This document shows positions 21,249 to 33,030 of a stretch of DNA of 64,000 nt, one piece after another. The translations under genes and the position numbers were made by a program. The notes under the pieces are model-generated. The model was given only the letters and a program-made list of their open reading frames with translations, was not told the origin of the DNA and did no database searches. Where the stretch lies: assembly GCA_022225965.2 (NCBI GenBank), contig JAKJXP020000036.1:124001-188000 (forward strand), given 5' to 3'. Within the stretch, counting starts at the first letter, position 1; each line of letters begins with the position of its first letter. The stretch is from Diatrype stigma (Eukaryota > Ascomycota > Sordariomycetes > Xylariales > Diatrypaceae).

Positions 21249-23112
21249 TCATCCAACTGCTGCGTCCACTTCTGCTACTGGTTCTGTAATCAATCCCGCC
21301 TCTTCTTCAACAACGATGCAACCCACGTCCCTCGCCCGCGTATCAGCAGCAGCAGCGCCAGCGCTGCCAGCCACGCGCTCCTCCTCGCGTCTGCAGACCT
21401 CGTCCCACTGGACGGCGAAGTCGAAGTCGGCGCGCAGGCGCTCGGCGGCAGCCAGGTCTGGGCCCGGGGCCGCATCGCCACTGCCGCCATTGCGGTACAG
21501 CTCGTCGAGCTCGGCGAACGCGCGCGTCGTGTAGTAGTGGCCGGGCCCGGACGTGCGCAGGCAGAAGTCGAAGCGCTCCCGCAGGGCGGCGGCCAGCGCG
21601 CCCGGCGGTGCTCCCCCGCCCGCGCCGGACATGCCCCGCATCAGGTGCACCCGCATCGTGTAGTACTCGTTCTGCGTGAAGAGGCTGATCTCCTCGCCCG
21701 TGATCGCGGGGGCTCGGGGCTTCGAATTCGGATTCGGCAACCGCCGCTGCTCCTTCTCTCCAGCCCCGACCTCCAGCTCCAGCTCCAGCTCCAGCTCCAT
21801 CTCGCGCACCTGTTCCTGCTGCGCCCGGACCCGCTGCCCCACGGCCTCGATCACCGGCGCGGCGAGGTCGCAGCGGCCGTCGCGGATGTAGAGCATGGCG
21901 AGAATGAGGCGGGCCCAGCAGACGAAGTCGTCGGCGCCGGGGCGGGCGGCGCCGACGCGGCGGCGCTGCTGGATGGCGCGGTCGATGATGGCCTCGGCGG
22001 AGGACAGGGGGATGCAGCCGGACTCGTGCAGGGTGCGGGCGGCGTCGACGTTCTGGATGATGAGGAACTCGGCGCCGGGGGCGAAGTAGGCCTCGAAGAG
22101 GTCGAACTGGGCGCGGACGACGGCGCCGACGGCGCGCCGCACCTGCGGGAGGCCCATGGCCAACAGGCCGGCCCAGAAGCGCGCGAGCGGGTGGCACGGC
22201 CCCAGGCGGATGCGGCACAGGCCGGCGAGGTAGCGCACGAGCGAGCGCGCGAGCGCGTGCTCGACCCGCGCCAGCTGCAGGATCGACGTGTACGTCTCGA
22301 TGATCAGGAACGGGTGCTCCGCCGCCAGCTGCGCCGTGTAGCCCTTGTAGCAGATGTCCAGCAGCCGGAACCCCTCGCGGAACCGCCCCCGCTGGATCAT
22401 CCCGCTCGCCTGGAACACCTTGTTGTGCCACACCTCGGCGTGGTCCGCCGTGTCGTACGGCTCGCCCGACGGGTCCCACACCCCCTTGCGCACCCGGCTG
22501 CTGGTGTAGTCCAGCACCGCGCGCAGGCTCTGGTGCGTGAACTTGAGGCTGTCGGGCGCGTCGAGGAGGATCGGTACCGATGTCGGCGGCAGCGGGCTGC
22601 TGCTGCCGCTGCCGCTGCTGTTGGGAAGGTAGAAGTTGCCATTGCTGGCTATAGATGATGGTGATGACGACGGGGGTGATAATGGTGATATCGACCTGTT
22701 CTTTGCGAGTACTACTCGTTGACAACCGCCTTCCGTGGCTCCGGCGTGACACACGGGCGATCGAACGCGAGACGGCCCGATCGCGGAGTCCGGTAGGATA
22801 TCGGGGGCCAGCCGATGCACGTAGCGCTTCAGCTTTTTAGAGCCGGGCACGCGGCCGCGTATCAGCGGCACGGCGGGATGCCCGCCCCTGGCCGCTTGCA
22901 CGCGGATCTCTTCGTCCTGGTCGTTTTTTAGGTTCTTGGATAGCCCCCATTTCTTGAAGCGGAACTTGTACATCCTTGGCCTAACCGTTACCAAGCATAA
23001 CGTGCGTATGCGGCGCTTTTGTTAGCGACTTGTGTGCAGCATCGCGATAGCCGCCAACCATTGCATTTCAAAAACTCCAGACGTGGGCGCATGTGTAAAG
23101 AAAAGCACGTGC

Positions 23113-23144
<32 letters not shown>

Positions 23145-23320
23145 CAGGGAGAAATGGTGCATACGTACGTAGCGTGGAAACCATGTTCGGACCGCATAAT
23201 CTCTATCACGTCCGGCAGTGGCTTGCACTCGTCCCAGTAGAGCCGGGATATCGTCTCCCGGTGCACCTCCCAGTCATCATGACTTGCCCAAACGTGCTGC
23301 TGGTCTTTGAGCGACGACAT
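21249..23320 (-). CDS. Clr5-domain protein, putative regulator
   Basis: Two exons on the minus strand: 23320-23169 and 22980-21249; 627 aa. The splice join restores the diagnostic Clr5 domain: WEVHRETISRLYWDE... then HGFHAT|PRMYKFRFKKWGL. The first half lies in exon 1 and the rest in exon 2, with phase 2 on both sides. The Clr5 domain (about residues 10-70) is a fungal helical domain, often found in transcription-regulator-like proteins and proposed to bind nucleic acid or chromatin. The remaining ~500 residues are helical, Arg/Leu/Ala-rich, possibly TPR-like (ACLLDICYKGY-type helices), with disordered Ser stretches near 110-140. Very high GC at third positions makes long false frames on the opposite strand. 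The target is unknown; hmgA follows upstream in the same orientation. Confidence 0.75.
23120..23144. repeat. (AG)n microsatellite in Clr5-gene intron
   Basis: About a dozen AG units on the plus strand, read as a pyrimidine (CT) run in the minus-strand transcript, inside the 22981-23168 intron just downstream of the donor. Confidence 0.85.
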
Positions 23321-24450
23321 CTTTGCCTGTCATTGAATTGGCTGGAGACATCTACAATAAATAGATAGCAACGATGGCGACAGGTGGTTCCGGGTTGAAG
23401 CATTCGAGAGTTGGAACCAGGCAGTCAGGACCAGGATGACACAGTGTTAAGCCCCATCACCCATGCCCGGTGGTCTCGTGGCTGTGAACGAATCTGCGGA
23501 ATGCACCGGCCAGCTGAGGCGGGGAGCATGTGGGTTCTCCGTCGGCAGTGGCCAAGATGGTCATAGTAGGCCGTGAATCCGGCAATCCGAGCAGTCCTAC
23601 GCAACTGAATCAAGTAAGTGGTAGAAGTGGTTACATAGGAGGTAGGCGATGCTCATCGCATTCGGCCCCCGCACCCCCGGTTCTTTATAAGGGCTGACGA
23701 CCTTTAGGGCTGTAGAATCAATGCAGATCGCACGCAGAGATATCGCAGCTTGTATGGTTTCTAATGCCGGTTTGACTTGGCGTAGCAGAATCTCACAGCG
23801 TTATCTTCGTATTCCAATTTGTGCTCCTGCTGGCTTTAGCTACGCATACTATACCTGGGTATTTCATTAATAAGTATTAAGTGATGTAACTATTGGGAGC
23901 CAGACAGCGTCGCTCGCTCCTATCAGGTGGCTTTGACGTAAATAGCGAGGCACACCGGAATTAAAATGCTGAGTATGGTAGTTATTACGCCAAGATCCTC
24001 AAGGGGCAGGGGGCTGAGCTGAGGGGGGTACTGAATGAATCAGAATGATGCCTTCAGAGTGGGGGTGATTTGCCGAGAAAACTTCCGTGCATACTGACTA
24101 AGATATTGGTCTGGGTCCAATATACCATAACTAATTAGTTACTATATAGATGATAGAAGAGACTGGCACAGAAGACTCGAAGTCCGTTGGAATGGGAGAC
24201 AAGTGAGAATAGTATGAGCGATTATACCAGCATCGCAGGTTGGTCAGCTGGTACACCTAATCCACCAGAAATGCATACTACAGTCACATAATGCTCTACG
24301 GTTCGATTGTCCGAGGAGAAATGTCAACGAGCTGAACAACATTTGCGTGCTTTGTTTTCCGTATTATTCCCAATCGAGTCGGCCAAGATTCCTTCAATGA
24401 CTAAGACTCCCCTATTATAATCCACTATCGGGCTTGGCGTCCCTATAAAT
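23321..24450. other. Intergenic between Clr5 gene and hmgA
   Basis: Upstream of the Clr5 gene and downstream of hmgA, both minus strand. No supported gene or repeat. Confidence 0.45.
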
Positions 24451-25964
24451 TCACTGCAGCAGATGGCTGTCGGTGCTAACGCCCTCGGGACGCTTCCAGT
24501 GGACCTGGAGTCCGCCCCAGCTCTCCTCGTTGTAGTACTCCTGGACCTTCTTGCACATCTTGAGGCCCCACTCCGTCACCCCGACCGAGAGGCAGCTCTC
24601 GAACATGAAGGCGCAGCTGCCCGTGCCGACCAGCGCCGGCCGGAGTTCGGCGTTGCGCGCGCCCTCGTAGCTCGCAGCGTCGGGGCCGTGGCCGCTCATG
24701 GTATTATGGAGGCTGGCACCGCCGGGCACGAAGCCGCCGGTACCGCCCTTCTTGGCGTCGTAGGCGCCCGCGATCAGGCCCATGAACTCGGCCATGTTGT
24801 TGCGGTGGTACCACGGCGGGCGGAACGTGTCCTCGGCCACGAGCCAGCGCGGCGGGAAGATGACGAAGTCAGCCACGGCCGTGCCGGGCCGGTCCGACGG
24901 CGCCGACAGCACCGTGAAGATGGACGGGTCCGGGTGGTCGTACGAGATGCTCCCGATCGTGTTGAACCGGCCCAGGTCGTACTTGTACGGGTAGTAGTTG
25001 CCGTGCCAGGCGACGACGTCGAACGGCGTGTGCGCCTGCTCGGTGCGGAAGAGCGAGTTGTTGAACTTGGTGGTGACGGTGTACTTGCTCGGGCCGGCGG
25101 ACGCCGTGGCGCCGAAGTCCTCGCTGAAGCAGGCCACCGGGGCCTGGAAGTCCCGCGCGTTCGCGAGGCCGTTGGAGCCGATCGGCCCGAGCTCGGGCAG
25201 GGCGAAGTGGCCCTGGTAGAGCTCGAGGGCGTATCCCCGGACAGGGCCCGAGGGCAGATGGACCTGGTACTTGACGCCCCGCGGGATGACGCAGATCTCC
25301 ATGGGTCGCACCAGGAGCCAGCCGAGCTCGGTCCTGATGTCCAGAACGCCGTCCTGCGCCACGATGAGAAGATCCCCGTCGGAAGAGTAGAATGCCGAGT
25401 GACTGTCCATCGACTTCCCCGCTGCGTATATGTACATCCCAATGCCCTGCTTCAGCGTAGGATCGCCAGCGCCGGCTATCAGATGCAGGCCAGAAACAAA
25501 GTCGGTCGTGTCGTCATGGTCGAACGGGTCCCATCGCAGCTGGTTTGGGATGTATTCCAGCCTCGCTGGTGAGGATGCCTTCTCTGACTCGAAGGGGCCA
25601 TCCCCCGTCGAAACAAAAGGTGGGTGGGCGGAGGAGGGCAGGACTCGATACAGCCACGATTGTTGGTTCTCGTGGCGCGGGGCGGTGAATGCGGTGCCCG
25701 ATAGCTTCTCGGCGTATAAGCCGAGGGGAGGCTTCTGGGGAGAATTCTGGCCGATGGGGAGCGCACCAGGGACTGCTTCGGTTCTAGCGACACGACGTGA
25801 GTACGGATTCGTTAGGTTAAGTTGAGGTAGAGGCTGTAGAGGCTATAGAAAGAACACAGAATAGCATAATCGTAAGACCGATCGATATACACTCACTCTA
25901 AGTATGACCGAAAACCATTCTGGTATCGGTAACGCTCGGGGAACTCGAACGTGGTGGTCGGCAT
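24451..25964 (-). CDS. hmgA: Homogentisate 1,2-dioxygenase
   Basis: Two exons on the minus strand, 25964-25897 and 25783-24451, joined at GA|GTGAGT...GCTAG|A; 466 aa, normal length for the family. The N-terminus reads [18 protein letters not shown] then [12 protein letters not shown] and [16 protein letters not shown], all family blocks. Iron ligands by comparison with the human enzyme: H349 and E355 in [11 protein letters not shown], and H388 in MSGHGPD; H382 is also conserved. The enzyme opens homogentisate to maleylacetoacetate with O2 and Fe(II) in cytosolic Phe/Tyr breakdown. The usual fungal neighbours fahA and maiA are not in this window, so it is not in the classical three-gene cluster here. 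A start at the internal ATG (25437) would lose 138 conserved residues and is wrong. Confidence 0.96.
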
Positions 25965-27044
25965 TTTGGTCACGAGTAAATTAAGTAAACTACCTCTACA
26001 GTACCTAGGATGACTGTCGTCTACCTATGCGTAAGAGGAGGGATGCACGGCTGTAAATTAGCTAACAACTGTAGATATAGCTATGATATAGCTAGATATG
26101 ATAATAAACATGGCGTTCAATGGTGAGGTACGTTAGTTATAGACAACCAGACTTTTCATCAGTGCTGATCCAGCCACCGTGAAATCCCCAAAATCCCCAG
26201 CTGCTGGGAGAGTTCGGCAATGCCAGCTTCGACACCGCAAACCAGGCCACTTGAGAACCTTACAAGAGGAAAGATCGCATATGATGTATCATGCAATCCA
26301 ATCGGGGATGCTATCGGGAATGTTAATCAGTGCTAAGTTACGGTTTCTTCTCCACTCGTCGTGCCGTGGGGGGGCGCGGAGGACAGCGGATTTAAAGCCT
26401 CGCCGCCGCTGTTTTCCACCCCTAGCCGCACTGGTGACTGCCAGGTACATACATATATGTAGTTACTACTTACCTATACCTAGGTAGTCTAGTAAGGGGC
26501 CCCGGGGTGGTATAACTGACTACATGTACCTATACCATGTATGTACATAGGTACTACGGTAATAACTGCACTAGAGTAGCTCCAGGGCTGTCAAGGGCTG
26601 CTGACCGAATGGCCGGAAGACCCACAGCGGTTAGAGATGCATGGATACATGGATACCTAGCAGCCCTAGGTAGCCAACGGGATGCGGGGTTTCCCCAACT
26701 TCAATCGGTTTGTATTTTTCCCACTCTGTTCACGCTTCACCGATGCAGTGGAAATGGCGGTTACAAATCGATGATTACACATCCCAAGATGACTTATTGC
26801 GAACTATGCAGCTGAAAATAGAACAGCCGGTAGTTACGTTAGATTCGAGTGCTAGATTCGAGTGTTGGCTGAGCCTATATCATTTGGTATCATTTGTTTA
26901 TTGAGCTAGGTATCTAAGCTGACATAGTAGAAAATATAGGAAATAAAAATATCAATATAACTGTATATAGCGATAGGTCGGTTTTCTTTCGAGATATCGC
27001 GTAACTTCAACCGGGTTTAAATTCCAAGTAAGCCCAAGGTTAAG
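25965..27044. other. Intergenic upstream of hmgA
   Basis: Promoter side of hmgA and 3' side of the FAD monooxygenase. Contains TAC/TAG-rich palindromic words around 26440-26560 (TACCTAGGTA, TACATAGGTA) and an AT-rich patch at 26930-26980. No gene supported. Confidence 0.45.
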
Positions 27045-28349
27045 CTACGCGTCCAGCTTCAACTCCGGGTACTCCGGCGGGGTCCAGCTGCCGTTCCCAG
27101 GCACCAGGCGGGTGATGAGCTTGTCCACCCGGAACTTCGCGATGAAGGCCGCCGCCCAGCGCAGCACCGAGACGCCGAGGGCCGACTGCGGGATCTGCGT
27201 CCCGGGGTACCCGGGCGGGAGGCTGTCGTGGCACTCGCGCACGAGGGGCCGTATGGCCTCCTCGTACGCCCGCAGCGCCGCGGGCACGTCGCCGCCGCCG
27301 CCGCCGCCGCCGTCGCACCGCGCCAGCTCGCCCGCCAGAACGTACGCGCCCAGGATGGACAGCGTGGTGCCCATGCCGGTGGCCGGGCTCGGCACGTAGC
27401 CCGCGTCGCCGAGGAGCGCGACCCGGCCCCGCGCGTAGTGCTCCAGCCGCACCTGCGCCATCGAGAACGCGTAGAAGTCGTCCGACGCCTGCATCTCGCG
27501 CAGCAGCCCGTCCGTCTGCCAGCCTGCCCCCGCGTACAGCTTCGCCCAGAGCGCCTTCTGCTGCTCCACCGGCTGCCGCAGCGACGCCCGCAGCGCCTCT
27601 TCCTCCTCCGCGTCCGCGCCCATCGCTTTCATCAGGTACACGCCCGTGATGTCGGGCCGGCTCGGGCGCGTGGCGAGCATCCGCCCCCCGGGCGCGTGCA
27701 GCACCTGCGCGAACTCGGGCCGGCCCTCCGCCGCCGGTACGCTGAAGAAGGTCGAGTACACCCCGAGGGGCTTGAAGCAGGCGTCGCTCACCTCCTGTCC
27801 AAATATCTGCCGCCGCGTCTTCGAGTACTGGCCGTCGGCCCCGATGACGACGTCGTATCGCCCCTGCTTCCCGTTCGAGAACGTGACGTCGACGCCCGCT
27901 CCTCCGTCATCGTCTTGGGTCAGCTCGGTCACGGTCACGCCGAACTCGTACTTGATCCCGCCCTTGCCTTTCGCCTTGCCGCTCTCCTTCAAGCTCTCTT
28001 CGTATAGGATGTTGACGAGGTCGCCCCGCATGATCTCGTAGTCGCTCGTGAATGCCTGTCGGCCCTCGCCTGTGCCGTTGGCGGTCATTGTCGCTTGCAC
28101 CTTGCCATTCTCGTCGACGAGCTGGAAGCCGCGTTCGTCGACAGCATGGGCCTTGACGGCGTCGAGGAGTCCCAACCTCCGCATCATCGGGATCCCGTGG
28201 GAGCGGAGGTCGATCTGTTGCCCGTTGGCGCGCAGTGTGGGGTGGCGCTCTATCACTGTAATCTGGTGATCCGGGTTGGACCGCAACAGGAGAAAGGCGC
28301 TGATGGGGCCGCCGACGCCCGCGCCTACGATGAGGATGTTGAGTGGCAT
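27045..28349 (-). CDS. FAD-dependent aromatic-type monooxygenase
   Basis: Single exon, 434 aa. PHBH-fold class A flavoprotein: dinucleotide-binding GAGVGG (9-14), the DG motif VVIGADGQYSKTRR in the middle, and the FAD-ribityl GD motif ALLGDAGYVPSPATGMG near 310. Related enzymes include fungal secondary-metabolite hydroxylases and tetracycline-type oxidases, so the substrate cannot be told. No signal peptide. It lies in tandem (same strand) with hmgA and the Clr5 gene, which may or may not reflect a shared catabolic role. A poly-Gly loop (GGGGGG, coded near 27295-27315) sits in the C-terminal part. GC-rich, no intron. Confidence 0.88.
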   Translation of the reverse strand: MPLNILIVGAGVGGPISAFLLLRSNPDHQITVIERHPTLRANGQQIDLRSHGIPMMRRLGLLDAVKAHAVDERGFQLVDENGKVQATMTANGTGEGRQAFTSDYEIMRGDLVNILYEESLKESGKAKGKGGIKYEFGVTVTELTQDDDGGAGVDVTFSNGKQGRYDVVIGADGQYSKTRRQIFGQEVSDACFKPLGVYSTFFSVPAAEGRPEFAQVLHAPGGRMLATRPSRPDITGVYLMKAMGADAEEEEALRASLRQPVEQQKALWAKLYAGAGWQTDGLLREMQASDDFYAFSMAQVRLEHYARGRVALLGDAGYVPSPATGMGTTLSILGAYVLAGELARCDGGGGGGGDVPAALRAYEEAIRPLVRECHDSLPPGYPGTQIPQSALGVSVLRWAAAFIAKFRVDKLITRLVPGNGSWTPPEYPELKLDA

Positions 28350-29005
28350 GGTCGAACTATGCAGCGGTGGCTCGATAGGTTGAATATCGTGTCCTACTTC
28401 TATCCCGTTATGTTTATGTAACTTCTACGTCGTTATTATCGTATACCGCGACGAGCACTACCTGCTATTTGTACTCGTGGCCTCGATGGAACCCTCGAGA
28501 TTGGGAGGGCATTTTATTCGTGGTGTAGTCCGAGCTCAAGCCACGCATCGTGTAATGATGTACCATCACTTGCCATTCTACGCCTAGTTGAATATTCTTC
28601 GCATGCATAGACGTATGCAAGGGTAGGCTAGTTACGATATTCCCGAACGTCGGACACGCGCTAGGCCGCTCGCCCATGCATTATTGGCCTCGACCTATTA
28701 ATGACTTAGATTAAGTCGCGGTCTCGAGCCGGCAATGGGTTGATGCCGAGCTCCCGTCCGCTCGTTCGGTATTTGCCGACTCCGGGCGTAAAACCCGGCA
28801 GCCCGCAAGCTCCGCGCTGGCGCCCGCATGCTATATAACCATCCATACCCCTGCTAGCTTACCATGCAAGTCTAGGGAGTCTTCGAGTACCTAGGTAGTT
28901 TCGGTAGTTCTTCATAGTATGCATACCTACTGTGGATTTAGACTATTAGCAGCCTTATTAGCGCGAGACCGAGACCGAGACAGGGAGCGGGGCACCGAAC
29001 GATAT
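28350..29005. other. Intergenic upstream of retrotransposon
   Basis: Normal-GC sequence ending exactly at the 5-bp target duplication. No gene supported. It includes the promoter side of the FAD monooxygenase. Confidence 0.5.
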
Positions 29006-29010
29006 AGCCC
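29006..29010. repeat. 5-bp target-site duplication (left)
   Basis: AGCCC directly before the left LTR, identical to 36372-36376 directly after the right LTR. Confidence 0.9.
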
Positions 29011-29221
29011 TGTCACATTTAGGCTAGCTTAGCCCTTTGGTGGCGTACCCAGCCATCTAAGGGAGCGTACGGGCTTGGGTCCATTATCTTCATTTCTCCT
29101 ATACAAATTGGGTATACGAGAAAAATAACGCTTACCGCTTTTTTTGCTTTTTTTTTTCTGTAAAGATAATTAATAATCCGATATTAATAAGCCACTTTAT
29201 TTTTATATTACGAATGCGACA
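29011..29221 (+). repeat. Left LTR of copia element
   Basis: 211 bp, TGTCACATTTAGG...GCGACA. Aligns end to end with 36159-36371; most differences are C/T or G/A transitions, as expected if RIP hit the two copies unequally. Confidence 0.93.
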
Positions 29222-29236
29222 ATTATAAGCCTAATG
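29221..29236 (+). promoter_or_regulatory. Putative primer-binding site (half tRNA-iMet)
   Basis: AATTATAAGCCTAAT follows the left LTR. TTATAAGCC differs by one G-to-A from TTATGAGCC, which is complementary to the anticodon loop of initiator tRNA-Met. Copia-type elements are known to prime from such half-tRNAs. The G-to-A change fits RIP. Inference from a short match. Confidence 0.5.
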
Positions 29237-31643
29237 CTTTAATTAATTGCAAAGCTTTATTCGTTATATTAAATCGTATAAAATTAATTAAATAAATTTC
29301 TTAAAAGTTATTTTCTTTACGTATAAACGTAAATAAATCGACGTATTAATATCTTAAATTCCGAATAAAAGTATTACGATTTCAAAGTTAAATTAAATCT
29401 AATAATAAAGCACGATATTTAATAAGGAAATATAATTAACGACGGCTTTATTACGAACTTAAAACTGGGCACGATAATTCGATTATTATTAAAAGCAGGA
29501 TTATTTTGTTTAAATCTGGCCATACGTAAATCCTAATATTAACGGTTCCGAATTTAAACGATTCGCAATTTTAATTTTTGCGGCCGCCATTAAGGAAAAG
29601 AATTAAAGATTAAAAATCGAATACCGACGAAAGTTCGAAAAATGGGCTATTAAATAAATCCTAAAAAGTAATTCCGTTAAAAAGAAACCTATTTTTATTT
29701 TAATAAACATTTTTAATATAACGAAAAAAAGAATCCTTTAAATTATATAAGCCGACGTTTAAATTTTTTTTTAAAATTACCAAATTAAGATAACGGCTTA
29801 TATAAAGCTTTAAAAATAAATTAATTTAATAATAAATAATTCGTAATTGCAAAATACGCCGGTTAACGGTTTCCTTTAAAGAACGGTTCAAGCCCTTCGA
29901 CGTAATGTATTCCTTATATTTACGGCTAAACGAAAAGTCGTTTAAAAGGCATACCGCAGCCTATTAAAAACCTCGAAATCGACCGATTTCGAAAAGTGAT
30001 ACAAAAAATAAAAAAAGGCCCGTTTCGATGCCGAAACCTATAATGTCCTTAATATTTAAGGCTTCTTAGCGGTAAACGATTTCCTGGTTTATATTAAAAA
30101 GGTTATTTTTATTTAAGCATTTTATTAACGTATAATTAATGAAACCATAAAGGTTATTTATAACGAAAAAGATATAAGTTTCCGAATTATTGGAAAGTTA
30201 TTTATTAGTTACGTTAAAAATTAAGGAAAAAAAAATACGGTTACGTTTTTTTTATTTTCGGAAGTAGTGGTATTCGAAAAACCTACGATTATTTTTATTC
30301 GATTTTTAAAGTAAAATATACGTAATAGCCGAAAAACTATCGTATAATCCTTTGCGTTCTCGAAAAGAAATTTTATCCGAATAAGTTTAAGCCAAAAAAA
30401 AACTTTATTAAATAATATAAATGGAACATTAAAGAATTTAAATGGAAAAACCTTTTCGAGGAATTTAAGGGAGTTTTATTCGAACTTTCGGGATTTTTAT
30501 TACGCTGGCTATTTCGTAATACCGTTATTATGATTTTAAATAATAACGGGCCGGAAACGGATTCCGTTTTTTTATTATACGGGGTATATTCTTTATGTTT
30601 ATCGATATTATATAATAATTACGTAAATATATACGTCGTAAATGATTTCCGGCTTTTATTAAAGGAATCCGTAAAGCTTATTGATTCGTTTAATTATATA
30701 TTTATTAGGGATTTATTTATAAATATTCATAAAAGGGGAACCTAAATAATAAAGAACGTTCTTAACGGTTTTAACGGTCTTAATATTAAGGATTTTACGT
30801 TCGAAAACGTAGCATACGTTTCGGGATTTTATGCGAATATAATCTTTAGGAAAATGTTAAAAAAAAAGGCCGAATTATAAATAATGGAATACGACATAAT
30901 ATTAAAATACGGAACGCCAAAGAATAATGTAATTATAATGAGCTTAATAAAAAAATTTAAAGTTACGGTAACGCAATATATTAAAGTTTCCTTTTATTTT
31001 TTCGGCTTAAAGCTTATATTATCGGTATTTAATTTATTTTAAAGAGATTAATAACGTATATTATACCATTATTAACCGTTTCGAAATCTTTTGCGTAACA
31101 GAAAAAATTCCGTTGCCTTATGGTACCTAAGGGCTGGATATATAGGGGCTAACGCTTTTATTTATTTAATTAACCGGATTAGGCATATAAAGGTTAAAGA
31201 ATTAACGTCGATTTATTGCAAGGTTTGTTTTATAAATAAGGCAAGCCAGATTATTTTTCGAAAACTTTCCGAAAATAGGTTCCGGTAGTCGTTTTGGCGA
31301 ATCCGGTTTAACCTGTTTTTTATAAAGGAATTATACGATGGCAATAAATATTCGTTGGATATTTTTAACGAATATAATAATCATATAATATATTATCGTT
31401 TAATATTAAAAACGAATGCTTTTAATAGCATACTGGACTTTAAGGCGAAAATTAAAAGGCATTTCGGCCTTAATATTTGCAAAATAAGGATAAATAAAAA
31501 CATAACGCTTATAAGCCTATTAAATAATAAACCGCTACCTTTTAAAATTTGGGCTATAAATAAAGGCATCGATTTAAAATTACCTTTTCCTAAAACGAAA
31601 AAACCGATAAAAAGAAGGGAAAAAACGGGAGATGTAATATACC

Positions 31644-31660
31644 GAAAATTAAAGTATATA
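31644..31660. repeat. 17-bp target duplication of nested insertion (left)
   Basis: GAAAATTAAAGTATATA, identical to 32099-32115. Flanks the GC-rich insertion inside the copia integrase region. Confidence 0.9.
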
Positions 31661-32098
31661 TATATATATATGATATTACGCGGTCGACGGCCCAAAGGGC
31701 CATGCCGATATACGTCTAGTTCTAGCATAATAGGAAACCTCAAACCGAAATCGAAGAGAAAAACCTACTGACTCGTACCGAAGTCGCTCTTTTGGTTACA
31801 TACAAAAAATATCCAAAACGGTCTTTGTTCGTTTTTTGCTACAAAAAGGCCCAAAGCCATTTGTCAAATCAAAAGAAAGGTTATAGCGCGAGGCCGGTCC
31901 GGCTTCGCGCCGCAAACGTACGGTATACGCACCACTAGGTGTAATACCGGTGTGCTAAGTAAGCGAAGATAGGTTGTAAGGGGGAAGAGGGCGATGCGGG
32001 ATGGCCCGTACGCCCGGTGCATCGCTCCGGGTATAGGTGAACCACCTGTCCCGGCCGGCGTCGACGCGACGACGACCTGACCGGCAGAACAAATTGTA
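31661..32098 (-). mobile_element. SINE-like insertion inside copia element
   Basis: 438 bp of normal-to-high GC sequence inside AT-rich RIPed DNA, bounded by perfect 17-bp direct repeats. One end is a (TA)n run at 31661-31671. Read on the minus strand, that run is a 3' tail, so the element appears inserted by target-primed reverse transcription in reverse orientation. The integrase reading resumes cleanly after the second repeat (KLKYI then TRLPPNLWPEF), which confirms an insertion rather than an unusual domain. Size and tail resemble fungal SINEs such as Mg-SINE, but I could not find convincing tRNA-type A and B boxes, so a 5'-truncated LINE tail is also possible. It carries no clear RIP signature, so it arrived after RIP. 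Confidence 0.75.
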
Positions 32099-32115
32099 GA
32101 AAATTAAAGTATATA
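32099..32115. repeat. 17-bp target duplication of nested insertion (right)
   Basis: Second copy of GAAAATTAAAGTATATA (see 31644-31660). Confidence 0.9.
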
Positions 32116-32886
32116 AAAAATATTACAAGACTGCCACCGAATTTATGGCCCGAATTTAAAGCGGCAGCCGCTTATTTATATAATATCTTCCCTATTTAAA
32201 AAAACGGATAGATGTTTTTTATCGAAAAGCTTAACTTATAATTTAAGAATTATTATAAGTAATTCGTAGGATATAAATTACGAACGTCCGATTTTAGGCC
32301 TAATTAAAATGGGATATACGTTTACGGATATAAATATTATTCCTTAAATACCAAAGTAAAAAAAAAGAAATACTTTAATTATTATAAAATTAGGCCTTAA
32401 ATAAACGTCGGTTATTTAATTAAATATATAGTTACGAATTTATATCGCGTTTAGGTATTAATTTTGCATAAAGTAATTAATAGCCGGAACGTAAAATTTA
32501 ACGAAAAAAAATTCTTCGATCCAAATAAAAGCAAGAAAAACGCCTTATTTATATAACAAAAAGACCGTTTATAACCCTTAAAATTAATACGATTAAATTA
32601 CGATCCCGTAAAAAACCTAATCGAAATTTTCAACGAAATCTTTTATTTTATTCGGTTATTATTTATAACGGCAGAAAAATCCCTAAGTAAAAATTCGAAA
32701 GTAAGGGCATAAAATAAAGAAGCATTTTCGTTATTATAAGGAAATATATTAATGGAATTTCCAGATCCCCCTAAAAACGATATACTTATATTAAGAAAAT
32801 TTTTTATTCCGAAAGGCACGTTCGAATTATTTAGCTAAAGGAATATTTAGTAGTAAAATAACGGTTACGATGTCTTTAAAATTTTA

Positions 32887-33030
32887 CGTATTATTACCGA
32901 ATAGCCATTTTTACGTATTAATTTAAAGCAATCATTTTTACGTATTACCGCCGAATAGCCATTTTTACGTATTATTACCGAGCAGTTATCTTTATGTATT
33001 ATAATCGAATAGTTATTATTACGCATTATA
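32887..33030 (+). repeat. 27-bp tandem repeat in copia pol linker
   Basis: Five 27-nt units at 32887, 32914, 32941, 32968 and 32995, then 9 nt of a sixth. In the frame CGT ATT ATT ACC GAA TAG CCA TTT TTA each unit codes a nine-residue repeat (R-I-T/I-T-E-x-P/L-F/L-L, with x a stop where CAG became TAG). It lies between integrase and reverse transcriptase, where copia polyproteins have a variable linker. Confidence 0.85.

Noticed and set aside
21219..22658. 479-codon plus-strand open frame
   Set aside because: Lies opposite the Clr5 gene; caused by GC-rich third positions. Composition is Arg/Ala/Gly-rich without domains.
24463..25572. 369-codon plus-strand frame
   Set aside because: Antisense shadow of hmgA; Arg/Val-rich, no domain.
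27228..28007. 259-codon plus-strand frame
   Set aside because: Antisense shadow of the FAD monooxygenase.
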